A stretch of DNA of 64,000 bases from the NCBI RefSeq assembly GCF_932526225.1, contig NC_064034.1:17124887-17188886 (forward strand), written 5' to 3'. Position numbers and translations under genes: made by a program. Of this stretch, positions 36,501 to 46,295 are shown piece after piece. The DNA comes from Nematostella vectensis. Its lineage: Eukaryota > Cnidaria > Anthozoa > Actiniaria > Edwardsiidae. The notes under the pieces were generated by a model. The model was not told the DNA's origin. It ran no database searches and was given only the letters and a program-made list of their open reading frames with translations. How positions within the stretch are numbered: position 1 is the stretch's first letter; every line of letters starts with the position of its first letter.

Positions 36501-38050
36501 TGTTTACACTTTTTTACGAGTTACCGAGTTCGCACATCCTTTACACTCCTTCACAAGGACATTCAGTTTCTCCTTTATGTCCCTTTATATTCCTAAAGAA
36601 GCACTAAGATCTTGAAGACTTTATTTTTTTCCCGTCAAATATTGCACGCGTGCGAAGTCAGAAATGCACATTTCACGCCTTTTGTTGTCGATATGAAAAG
36701 TGAGTTGTATTTGCGGAGGTTTCACTAGCGTCAGGAAACGAAAACTAGAAAAAAAAATGAAAAATTCTAAAGCTCAGGCAGCAATTTTGAGGTCACCAGG
36801 CTGTTCATTTAGAGAAATAGTAAGAAAATAGCTAAAACTCCCAAAAGTCGGAGCGCTGCACAAAGGAGTGGTGTTCCTGGCAAGATTTTGTTGACTTAAC
36901 CAGGTTGGGAAGACCTGCATTTAAGCAAAGCAAAATATAAGCGAGGAGATTCGAGGAATTCCCATGTCCAAGATTCTGCTAAATCAACAGATTAAAGGTC
37001 CTCAATTCGAATCGAAACATAACATTCATACAAAACGGAATTTCTGTTCACACAACTAATGTCACTTATCAAATGTTGCCAGCAAAACTTGCCAAATTCC
37101 ATAGAAAAGGTCGGATGACCACCCAATTAACCATTGACTGTTTCAGTGATCCACAGCCGACGACGATAAAATAATTGAATAGGCACCTCAGCTCTTGGCA
37201 AAATGTATCAGTAGATACATTGGATACATTTCAAGGACGTTTTCACTCAAGCGCATAAAAAGTTTAATAAAAAATAAGGGTGGCTACTCTGATGTTTCAT
37301 TTCCACGCACTACAATAAAGTATAAACGCTTGTCATCCTACTATTTTTACCCAAATTAAAAAGTGCACAAAATTTTGATCCACCCTGTAGATGGGTGGTT
37401 GCATTTGGATAACGCTACTCTTTCACACTATTCCACCTTTATGCTAACAATACGACCAGGACTATTGTCTGGTGTTGATATTTTCTCTGGATTGACTCTC
37501 TATCATCCGAGTCCTGGCAATCCATTTCCCGCGTCAACCTGTTATTGCTTCAAAAGGCTTCTGTTGCGCTGCTATTAAGCTCCATCTACACTAACAATTT
37601 TTAGTTGACAAGTTTTAGTTGACAACTATATTTGTTAGCATCTACACTAGCAATTTTTATGTGTGATAATTTTTAATTGCCGATTATTCATTCCTATATT
37701 GTAATATTTGTTTTCTCTGTTTCATTTTATTTAGCGCTTTAGAATATGTACACATAGTTCTAGCGCTTTATAAATAAATATTATTATTATGATTTTATAC
37801 AACTTAACCTTATACTTTTTTCGCCACTTGAAGCTCAAAGTGTATTCTGTAGATTATAACTTAGCAGTTAAAAAAACTCGAACCCTTTCATTTTTATTAC
37901 CAGATCGCCTGCGCCATTGGGCCACCCGACATCCCCGAGCATCTAAACCCCGGTGTACGGGATGTCGTATTGCGATGCCTAGAATCCAAGCCCGAGGACC
38001 GGCCGGCGGCCGTAGACCTTTTACAGCATCCTCTCTTCACTATAATGTGA
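24596..38050 (+). CDS. MAP3K1: MAP kinase kinase kinase 1 (MEKK1) orthologue, 16 exons, 1,127 aa
   Basis: Ser/Thr kinase and E3 ligase upstream of JNK/ERK modules (family knowledge). Exons: 24596-24723, 24878-24977, 26721-26783, 27148-27387, 28442-28555, 28893-29166, 29571-29664, 29770-29905, 30516-30722, 31368-31489, 31983-32280, 32792-33538, 33788-33931, 35292-35586, 36111-36385, 37904-38050. All 3,384 nt stay in frame. The first ATG after upstream stops is 24596, in a good context (acaATGg). Exons 4-5 form the SWIM domain ([37 protein letters not shown]). Exons 6-7 form the RING ([20 protein letters not shown]). Exons 9-12 match the TOG-like region of human MEKK1 ([16 protein letters not shown]). 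Exons 13-16 form the kinase: [49 protein letters not shown]. It is shorter than human (about 1,512) because the N-terminus and the linker before the kinase are short. Confidence 0.97.
27331..28160 (+). repeat. Tandem array derived from the end of MAP3K1 exon 4 plus its donor site
   Basis: The unit is about 105 bp: about 57 bp of coding sequence (from atgattggtgg to ataggaccccag) plus about 48 bp of 5' intron (ttgagg(g/t)tgagatc, ttcatttcactctc). The first copy is the genuine exon end with donor CAG|GTACAG. About seven more copies follow, starting near 27437, 27553, 27656, 27761, 27866, 27967 and 28073. In them the donor reads GTTCTG or GTTCGG. No AG acceptor precedes the coding part of the copies, so they are not expected to be spliced as cassette exons. 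Copies at 27656-27866 are nearly identical, implying recent expansion. Confidence 0.92.
30816..30990. mobile_element. CAG-ended miniature element in MAP3K1 intron 9
   Basis: The ends cagggccgtagcagg and cctgctacggctctg are inverted repeats. The flanks ctttc (30811-30815) and cttgc (30991-30995) are a 5-bp duplication with one mismatch. It contains C-runs followed by caatattt. A partial relative lies at about 46910-46960 in the methyltransferase gene. Confidence 0.75.
34857..35143. mobile_element. Long-arm TIR element (287 bp) in MAP3K1 intron 13
   Basis: The left arm (cattagtcaggggggtgcaa.. to ..gatatgatct) and the right arm (gagatatgcacgagctc.. to ..gccccc, ctgactgatg) are inverted copies of about 80 bp with scattered mismatches. 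The AT-rich centre is non-coding. Confidence 0.7.
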
Positions 38051-38071
38051 AACAGCTCATTAGCGAATCAG

Positions 38072-38226
38072 GAAAGGGGGGGGGGGGGGGGGGGGGCTTG
38101 GAATTCAGAGACGGACCGGCGGCCGTAAACCTTTTACAGCATCTTCGCAGTAATGGGAAACGACTCATTGTCGAATCAAGGGAGGTGGTGGTGGTGGTTG
38201 TGGTGGTGGTGGGGGGAGGGGGAGTC
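38072..38226 (+). repeat. G-rich runs and partial duplication of MAP3K1 last exon
   Basis: After a run of about 18 G, the segment 38110-38182 copies 37993-38072 of the terminal exon. It shares accggcggccgta, accttttacagcatc, gggaaacgactcatt (original tgaaacagctcatt) and gaatca. It has lost about 10 bp around the original stop region. A gtggtggtggttgtggtggt microsatellite follows. The copy lies in the expected 3' UTR. Confidence 0.88.
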
Positions 38227-38599
38227 CAGGGTGTTTTATGAGTAGATGCCCCTCTCCCTGCTACACCACATGGTGTATTTTTACAAAGCAATCCAAAACA
38301 CGTCATGTGTATATATTTTAAGATAAAAAGATTTGTGATGAAGGTTTTACTTTTATCTGTCGTCTAATTCATAACGAACGGCCGTACACTTTGATTAATT
38401 CAAGAATCATGATTTAGGAAAGACTTAAAATCAGTTTTTATGATATAAATATGATGTGAAGCTTTTTATACAAGCGAGATCTTTATATAATATTTGTTGT
38501 GAATATTGCCAAAGGATGAATTATTTGAACACTAGGAATCTATTATCTATTTCAAGTCTTGTAATTCAGTTGACAGAAGATATTGGCAATTGCGTTACA

Positions 38600-38605
38600 A
38601 ATAAA
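38600..38605 (+). terminator. Possible poly(A) signal of MAP3K1
   Basis: AATAAA within ttacaaataaaattat lies about 550 nt after the stop codon and is the first canonical hexamer downstream that I found. Its use is inferred. Confidence 0.4.
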
Positions 38606-38873
38606 ATTATCAAATGAGAACTTGAGTACTAAAAGACCATTTCTTCCCAATCTTTCATGTTACTCCACCTTTATAACCGCTTTCTGCTTTTTTCGCCACT
38701 TGAAGCTCTATGCGTAATCTCTAGAACAAAGGTTAACCTGCTTTCGTTAACATGCTTTCGTTAACCTGCTTTCTAGGAACCCGGCCCAGGGATCTAAGGT
38801 GGGCCCTAAATAAAAAAACAGTCGCTTCTTGTCTCTAAACAAATTTGCTTGGATGATTTGAGAGAATAACAAA

Positions 38874-39081
38874 CAGGCCCGTACCCAGGGGGGGGTGCAA
38901 GGGATGCGAACGCACCCTCCCACAACGGCCGGAAGGTCCACTTTCGGTTCTCAATAGACGTGCTATTTATAGAAAAACTATAAAGCACAAAATAGATCAC
39001 TCTGGTATGTAGCCAAATTCGACAAACCTTTTTTGTGCCTTTGCAATATCTCACACAATAAAAGTCCTGGGTACGGGTCTG
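38874..39081. mobile_element. CAG-type miniature transposon, 208 bp, copy B
   Basis: The ends caggcccgtacccagg and cctgggtacgggtctg are near-perfect inverted repeats. The exact 5-bp duplication acaaa lies directly before and after. It is a shorter, opposite-orientation relative of the element at 12163-12492. Confidence 0.88.
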
Positions 39082-39458
39082 ACAAAATACGGGTCATTTT
39101 CAAGATCTTAGCATTTTCATACGAAGATTGACAACTTTTGGACTATACTATTAAAATTTGTATCACCGGCTTACTGCTCTTACTCGAATATGCATAACAC
39201 ATTTTCATAGTGCCACCCAAAGTAGCGTTGTCCTACTGTATTACACGGGCAAAAGGAAATTTTTTTTTATTATTTCAACGACATCAATACATCGATAAAT
39301 GTTTTCTCTAAATAAATAGAGATTGAAGGTTATTTGTTCGTCAAGGTTACATTTTCTCGCGTTATTCAAAAATATTAAAAGCTACCGCTCATTTAGCTTA
39401 CGCAAGACCTTGAGCGGCTACCCCTCATTTAGCCACTGTGTATACAGCTATTTCAATA

Positions 39459-40364
39459 AACGTTGTCAAAGAGCGCTCTGCCGCACGCGCCCATACCGCG
39501 AGGTAGTATGGGTAACCTAGGTTGTTTCAAGCTCTGCCATCCTTCACCGCCGACACGAAATTCGTTGAACGCTATCAAAATCTGCGCGTCTTAAACAAGG
39601 AAACAAGAGCAGGTTTGGCACCTATCCCGTAAGAGGTGTCAAACGGAGACTCCGTAGTTACACTATACTAAAAGAGAACCTGCAAAGTGCCTGAAAGGAA
39701 AAGCAACGACGGCGGCGACGGACTGCAGGGAGAACCCAAAAAGCTTTTATACTTTGCTCTCAATTTAAAACTAGTTTAGATAAAATTCACTCGTTTATGT
39801 ATTCCCCCCCAAAAAACTATAGTTAATCCTAGAATCTTATTTCTGGCATAGTGAACAAGGATAGTCTAATTTTCAGCGCACACGTTCCCGTCCTCGCTAC
39901 ACCATGAAACTTGGAGTTTTCACGTTGTCGTTTGTAGAAAAACGGCTGAAATGTATCAGACAGAATCCATTTCAGAGTATATTTCACGTCTGGCTCTTTG
40001 AATTCTCAATTGTTTTCTGCCGTCGTCTTTCGCGTTGCCGTTGTCGTCCCTATTTTTGTTCCTATTTTTGCAGATACCTTTTACAATTGTACGCGGCACA
40101 TAGAAAGAAATGCCACAGTGTCTTCAATAGATAATGCAAGAAACTGTACCATCCAGACATCCTCGGAAACCCAGGGGTATTTCCCTCTAACGTTACGTTA
40201 GAGGAAAATACCCCTGGGTTTTCGAGGATGCCATCCAGTTAACTCGCCAGCGAAGGTATTCAATATAAGACTGCGGCATATTTACTGAAAACCTGTTACA
40301 ACATATATTACCCATACCACCTCGCGGTATGGGCGAGTGCGGCAGAGCGCTCTTGTACAACGTT
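39459..40364. mobile_element. Non-autonomous element with 57-bp TIRs, about 906 bp
   Basis: The left arm (aacgttgt.., agagcgctctgccgcac, cccataccgcgaggt, agtatgggtaa) and the right arm (ttacccatacc, acctcgcggtatggg, gtgcggcagagcgctct, acaacgtt) are inverted copies. The interior is non-coding, carries a 73-bp palindrome, and includes ordinary spacer-like DNA. Confidence 0.82.
40158..40230. repeat. 73-bp near-perfect palindrome
   Basis: Arms of 36 nt (catcctcggaaacccagggg.. / ..cccctgggttttcgaggatg) flank a single central T within ctctaacgttacgttagag. Only two arm positions differ, both G/A-type changes. Extruded, it would be a hairpin with a one-base loop; it may be a tiny foldback insertion inside the larger element. 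Confidence 0.93.
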
Positions 40365-40504
40365 ATATTAATCTTGTGGAAAGAATTGCGGGTAATCGAC
40401 TTGACTGTCTCATTGTAACCAATGGCGTTGCGTGACGATGAAACCCACTCGTAGGATGAAAATAGCGATTAAGAATTACGGTTGAAACGGATCCAGACCA
40501 ATCA

Positions 40505-40539
40505 ATGACAACAACTTCAAGAAATTGGCTTTATTAGAG
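40505..40539. repeat. Dispersed repeat, copy 1 (aacttcaagaaattggcttt)
   Basis: The segment atgacaacaacttcaagaaa plus ttggctttatta recurs at 43971-44006. The similarity extends a little on both sides (gatccaga..ccaatca; agatatcaatattc / aatatcaatacaca). It is an unclassified dispersed repeat. Confidence 0.7.
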
Positions 40540-41065
40540 ATATCAATATTCGGTACACAAAAATTTTGGCTTGTTTGCCCGTGATATATATTCATAGACT
40601 AGAGGCAGTGGGTACCCTTGAGACATTCACGTTAAGGGAGAAAGGGTAACACAGTTTTTCATCCTCAAAGATTTATTGCTTCACCCCCTGTAGTGGTAGA
40701 TTGAGCGGCAGGTACCCACTCCCCCGACCCTCAAACACACCCTTTGTCCCCCTTTTCGGGATGGTGCTTTCCCCAACTTCGAGAATCCATTATACAGACA
40801 GGAGACAAAACACAAAAAAATATTATTTTCTCATTGATGATTAACTCTACCTGACTAAAATGCACTCCTTAATTAACTGTTGCTATGGCCGTGTATAACG
40901 TCTGATGATAAATCAGGTATGACTGGAATACTACAGGCAAGGTGTAGAGTAAACTAGGTGGTGGTCGGCGTAGGTAGAATCAGAGAAAAAAAATTAATAC
41001 ATTTTGAAATGGTATGTTTTGCGCCCCTATGAAAACAGAGTATTTTCGATGACGTTTCGAGCGTT

Positions 41066-42157
41066 ATGCACTAGTCGGGGGAAAGCCCCGCACCCCCATG
41101 CCCGGGGAACAGCGGGGCTAAGCGGGGCGAAATATGACCACGGCACCCGGGGCGCTAGACGTGTTTTACATCGGCAAAGCTGAATACCGCGCTGTAGGTG
41201 GGGACTGGAGCCGGGATTAAACTGCCACAGGAAGCCCAAAACGTCAAAGAAATTACCTTTTCCAGTTAATTCGATGCTTTGCTTTCACAAACTTAAAGTC
41301 TTCTCACGGTACAATATCAAAGGACGTGACCACAAACCATGAGGACACACATTTTGGTGTATGTGTATAATATATAAATCCACGAGAGGTTTTACTGCAC
41401 AAGCTCGCATACGAAGTCACGAACAATGAGTCTACATGTACAGGTTTTCGCACAGGCAGCCCAAGGACAGAGAATAAGAAACACAATTCGTGACGGGCTT
41501 CAAACTCGCTCTACTGACATTCTATCGGCAAAATTGAAATAAAGGAAGACTCAAACACAATATTACATGGTCTAAAGTTTTATTTTCCACGATAAAGTAT
41601 TTTTTGGGGGGGCTAACATATAACATATAAATTCCCCCATACATTCCTTTATAAACTTCTGACAGTAACCTTGGGCTGCCTGTGGTTTTCGATACTATAA
41701 GTGTAAATGGACAAGAAAAGTTAATAATGCGTGAGCAAGTTCGTTAGGCTGAGCTGTCGGAGATTGTTCATGTTGAGTAAAGATATTTCATTTAGCGTTT
41801 CATCGGTTTTATATCAATTAACGTGTTGCACTATGAATGCAAGTAATGGGAATAAGTGGCACGTCTTTTAGCTCATTTGAGAGATACTGTACATGATACA
41901 ACATCAATCTCTTTAAGGAGCTCAAATGCATTTAAGGATTGTTTGTAAATATTAATACGATCGATCGATACAATCGATCAAAATTTGATTATTTGGTTTT
42001 AATACATCCCGGGGGCGAGTCCTGTATGTGTATTTTCGTTGTGAAAACAGATCACGCAGTGCGGGGCAATAGCGGGGTTTTATAAGCTCCAAGCATCGAA
42101 AGCCCCGCTATTCCCCGGGTATGGGGGTGCGGAGGGGCTTTCCACTGACTAGTGCAT
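41066..42157. mobile_element. Non-autonomous element with GC-rich 57-bp TIRs, about 1.09 kb
   Basis: The left arm reads atgcactagtc, ggaaagccccgcaccccca, gcccggggaacagcggggct. The right arm is the inverted copy (agccccgctattccccggg, tatgggggtgcggaggggct, gactagtgcat). The interior is AT-rich and non-coding. Superfamily not determined. Confidence 0.8.
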
Positions 42158-43099
42158 TAGCCAGTCGTAGCTTGATGATTCGGGTTTGACAAAAATGGGG
42201 TCGCAAAAGTAAAAAAAAAAAATGAAGGCCAAGAACAGCAAAAAGGACACCAAGCAAAGAAGAATAGAAAAGAGAAAGAAAAAAAATGAGTGCCGCGCGG
42301 TAGAAATAAGGCGCGACTGTCAGACAACACCATTGCCTAGTGAGGGAAACGTTGCGTGACCGAAACTAAAAGCGGCTGCGAGAGCTGCGAGGAGAATACT
42401 TGACCTTGAGCCTTATTTATCAGTTTTACCAATCAAATGATGTCTCCTCAGGCCCCCTCGTCCATCGTCATTTGAACTCTGAAAGTAATTATTGCAAAGG
42501 AAACCAAAGTTGTCGGCAGTTTAGTAGTCTTGCTTTGTAGTAGAACTTTGCGAACATCATGAATCCCAACGCTGCGAAAGAAATCAAGACGATGAAGCTA
42601 TGTAAGTTATCGCTAGTAGTGTATGATTGATCCCTGAAGCCTCGCATATTGAGTTTCGCTACAGTGAGGCAGGTTTTCCGCATGAGTAAAGCAATTGAGC
42701 TAGAGAGAATATATTCCTATTCAACGCACAAGTGAGGGAGTACACCTTTTCCTCTCGTGCCTTCCGCTTGAAATTCCACACTTCTAAGCGGAATATACTA
42801 GAAAAAGGCGAGCTTTGCGCTCCTCTCAAAGAGCGTCCAATGGTGAGTAACGCTATCTGCTGTAATATTTACCTGATGTTCTTTCTATCATTGATTTGTT
42901 TGCGAGATGTCATGCGTGGCGCTCGTCAGGCACGGCTGGACGACCGCAGTGTTTGAAAAAAAAATATTTCGAAGGGAAACCATGGCGTAACACGCTGTAT
43001 TTTTACTTGATCCGACCATTTATTAGCCAAGGAATATTGGTTATAGATATTACTCTATGTTACTCCACGTTTTGATCATTTTTTGGGACGCTCAAAATT

Positions 43100-43300
43100 G
43101 GCTATTTTTGGCTCCCGTCGAAAAAAACAGACGAAATGTTCAGACTCGTACCCAGTCGTTATTTGCTGTTGCGGGGACATCCACAGGAACCCTGAAGCCG
43201 AGACGGAAAATAACAACGACTGGCAGATTACAGATCCAAAATGGCGGACGATGGCGAACAAATGTTATGAATTTTCACAGGCGAAGAAAAACCTATCTAT
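43100..43300 (+). pseudogene. LINE-like N-terminal remnant with degenerate 2A-like motif
   Basis: One frame reads YPVVICCCGDIHRNPE, which resembles the GDxExNPGP-type 2A-like sequences found near the N-terminus of some CR1/L2/Rex-like LINE proteins. The final GP is replaced by EA, so ribosome skipping would be lost. No reverse transcriptase domain follows. It is probably a short dead fragment. Confidence 0.35.
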
Positions 43301-43970
43301 ACTGCATTTCTTGCTTGTAAAATTCCATGTGCACATGTTAACTGCAGAAATAGCCTATTTACTTTCCTGGAGTTTGGAATTCGGCGTAAGATCATGTGCG
43401 AATAGTGACTTTCTCTCTCTAGAGCTTCTTCTAGGGAACATAAAGACAATTTAAGCTCGAATTTTATCTCTGAAAGTAGATATTTGTGATTAATACAATC
43501 TAACCAGAGCAGTACGAGTTCAAATAAGAACATTCAGACAATCCAAATTTGTTTCATGAAATAATCTATCGAGCTCATCAGTGTCGTCCGCCGTCTTGGA
43601 TTTTTACGAAACGAAAATGTCCTCTGGGAACGACCGCAAAGAAAACTAAATGGTTTACAACGAGTAGTGTAGGTAAGCCTTTTGACTTGTGCACCAAAAA
43701 AGTGAATAAAACGGTCATAGAAACGCTGCTTGCAAGATATTTGAAAAACTTGCAAGATATTTCCTTAATTCTGCAAGACTTCAAGCGAATCTCGACCCCG
43801 AAAGCGCATTCTGACCGTCATGCACCATGCGCTGTGCGGCATCTGGGTACGAGACCTCATCCTCATTCGTAATAAAATACAGATAAGAATATGAGTGGGG
43901 AGGAGGTGAACCAAGATGAGGGAGGAAAATCACCTAAACAGTTAAACCAGATCCAGAACCAGATCAATCT

Positions 43971-44006
43971 ATGACAACAACTTCAAGAAATTGGCTTTAT
44001 TACAGA
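43971..44006. repeat. Dispersed repeat, copy 2 (aacttcaagaaattggcttt)
   Basis: Second copy of the repeat at 40505-40539, in the same orientation, with gatccagaaccagatcaatc before it. Confidence 0.7.
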
Positions 44007-44243
44007 CATAGTTGGTAAACAAATTAAAGATAATATCAATACACAAACATTTTATATGGTTTGCCCATGGATAGACTGATAGATTGGTTTGTGTCAGTGC
44101 CCGAAAATATACTTTCTCTTAAACTGTTTTTATTTCAAATTTATAGGCTTCGACTGACAGGCCTGGGAAAAGGGAACAAGAAAACAGTTCCTAAGAAGCC
44201 TCCAAAAAGGAGACCTTAGTAGAATTACAGAAGCAGATCTAGG

Positions 44244-44384
44244 GGGAGGGTTTAGGGGGTTTAAACCCCCCCCCCCCCCCTTTGGGCTGCCAGAAAGCCA
44301 TATGTAACAAAAAAAATACCCCCTCCCCCCTTTTTCACTGAACCAAACCCCCCTTTAGTGAAAAGCTAGATCCAACCCTGGATG
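44244..44384. repeat. G/C-run repeat with gatctag ends
   Basis: Begins cagatctaggggg and ends aaagctagatccaaccctg. It contains C-runs and accccctccccccttt tracts. The ends are weakly inverted; it is probably a decayed miniature element. Confidence 0.35.
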
Positions 44385-44690
44385 GGGGGGATGAATAGGT
44401 TCGCAGATCGGCGGATTCAGCCTTGAAATGCCCACGGATTAAGGATTTTGATGATTATTTCAGGGGATTGGCAGATTTTGGAAATACAACGGATCACGGA
44501 TCTGTTGACAATTTGGGGACAGATTTTGGATTTTGACTGCTTTGACGGTTGAAATCCGGATTTTAAATGAATTTCAATCGAATTGTTTATCTGTCAAAAC
44601 ATGTGGATCTAAAAATGTCTGCGGATCCACGGATTTGCCCCGAAAATGTTGCGGATCGGCGGATTTACATACCCCTATTCACCCCCCCCC
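44385..44690. mobile_element. Miniature element with tgaatagg ends
   Basis: The left gggatgaataggttcgcaga and the right tttacatacccctattcacc are inverted at the outermost bases. The interior repeats ggatcggcggatt, ggatcacggatc and similar gga(t/c)-rich motifs several times. Non-coding. Confidence 0.5.
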
Positions 44691-44756
44691 CTGGGTTATA
44701 TTTTATTGTGCCCTGGCTTACGAAGTGATGTATCGTTCTGTGATTGTTTGTTTTGC

Positions 44757-45290
44757 TTAGCATGCTGCCCTTGTCATTCCAAAATATTTATTTTCAGGGA
44801 GCTCATGACTCGCATAAGCCCTGGTTTTTCTGTGGGCCTCTCGCCTTGCCATTTTCCCTGTAGTTATTGTATGTAGTCCAACTGTAATTATGGCAAACAA
44901 ATAAACTGAATCCAGTGCAATCAATTCTTCGCTGTTCTCTAGCTCATTGGGGAAACTTAGGTGTTGAATAATTGTATTAAATTCTTGGACATGCCAAATG
45001 GTTTCTTTGTAATAGACATTTTTTAGCTGGAATATACGCAGTAAACATAAACAGTTGAACAGTATTTGACTTTTCGAAGTCCGCAGCTTGCAGAGATCAT
45101 ACGGGGGGTGTTTTGTAAGGGGAGTTATCAGTTGTGCTGTCGGATTATGAAGTAGATTATGTTTGTTCACATGGTCTTTGTATGTATAATGGTGCTCAAA
45201 TGCTTTCCGAAGAGAGTTACAGTAGTCCCTTATAGTAAGCTTATTTATGCACTGATAAACTAAAATGTCTGATAAAAAATTTGAGTAATT
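44757..45290 (-). CDS. Possible terminal exon of an unidentified gene (minus strand)
   Basis: A stop-free frame of about 178 codons ends at TAA 44757-44759. Possible acceptor AGs (tttatcag) lie near 45270 and 45255. Composition is protein-like: CNSLRKAFEHHYTYKDHVNK, LITPLTKHPPYDLCKLRT, FNTIIQHLSFPNELENSEEL. A minus-strand AATAAA lies about 50 nt after the stop (near 44706). No ATG begins the frame; upstream exons were not found before the methyltransferase gene at 46296. The family is unknown; it may be a last exon, a retrocopy or a relic. Confidence 0.4.
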   Translation of the reverse strand, partial: NYSNFLSDILVYQCINKLTIRDYCNSLRKAFEHHYTYKDHVNKHNLLHNPTAQLITPLTKHPPYDLCKLRTSKSQILFNCLCLLRIFQLKNVYYKETIWHVQEFNTIIQHLSFPNELENSEELIALDSVYLFAIITVGLHTITTGKMARREAHRKTRAYASHELPENKYFGMTRAAC

Positions 45291-45539
45291 CAGTAAATAG
45301 AGCACAGTTGATTACCAAACTCGAACCCTACACTTTATTAACCCGTGTAGGAAGCTGTCACATACCATTCAATCCCAGAAAATCTCAAGGGGGAGGGGTG
45401 GGGTATAATATTATTTTTGGGGGGGAAGGGGTTGAGTGTACCCTCACAGGGTAAGCAAAATGACTTTCCGTACACTCGCAAGCATTTTCAATGAATGGTG
45501 CTAAACAAGGAATTATTATTTTCCATTACTGATAGAAAA

Positions 45540-45712
45540 TATAGGCCAAATGCTGATTTCTTTGAAAGGATCTTTCTGAAGGCCAAATGCCGATTTCTTT
45601 GAAAGGATCTTTCTGAAGGCCAAATGCTGATTTCTTTGAAAGGATCTTTCTGAAGGCCAAATGCTGATTTCTTTGAAAGGATCTTTCTGAAGGCCAAATG
45701 CCAATTTTCCTT
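45540..45712. repeat. 37-bp minisatellite, about 4.5 copies
   Basis: The unit aggccaaatgc(t/c)gatttct plus ttgaaaggatctttctga repeats directly. The last copy is diverged (caattttccttaaaag). Because 37 is not a multiple of three, all minus-strand frames show similar artificial peptides (KDPFKEISIWPSERSFQRN). Confidence 0.9.
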
Positions 45713-46295
45713 AAAAGAAGGAAGAGTCAGTGTTCCATGCGGGAGAAGGGGTCCAAAATATTGAGACTCCCGCCTAATGCGGGACAGAAATCATGTAAAT
45801 CGGGTGAAATACAGTAAATATATGGAAAAAACCAAGAATGCCAATGCTGGTGAATAAAGAGATGTATAAACATTCTCACAAAAATTAGACTTGTGATAGG
45901 GTTCAAAATCTTGTGAAACCTGCCTAATGCGAGTGAGTTGACAGCTATGGGGGTGGGGAATAGCTGCTAGGGCCCGGGAGGCTCTCATACAATAACAGGC
46001 ATGGGTGATCATTATCATTTACTGCTGCTGTTTTTCTCTGCACCACTCACTCTTTATTTTCCTTATAATTCCTGAGCTATGCCTAAGAAGAATTAGAAGA
46101 TTCCATTTACTCTACTCTTATCTTTACTAAAAATTGCCACTTCAAGTAGACTTTAAGGCCACCTGTGGGATATGAGAGAATGTTGATACCTATAGTGTAT
46201 AAAATTTGTAAAAGAAAATGTAAGAAATTGGCTGATAAGTATCTGAAATTCAATTATCTGAATATTATTGCCCAAACTTTTTCTAATGTTAAAAA

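Noticed and set aside
38040-38306. Minus-strand Pro/Thr-rich frame
   Set aside because: It is antisense to G-runs and a gtg microsatellite in the MAP3K1 3' region.
45488-45704. Minus-strand frames reading KDPFKEISIWPSERS
   Set aside because: Generated by the 37-bp tandem repeat in shifting frames.
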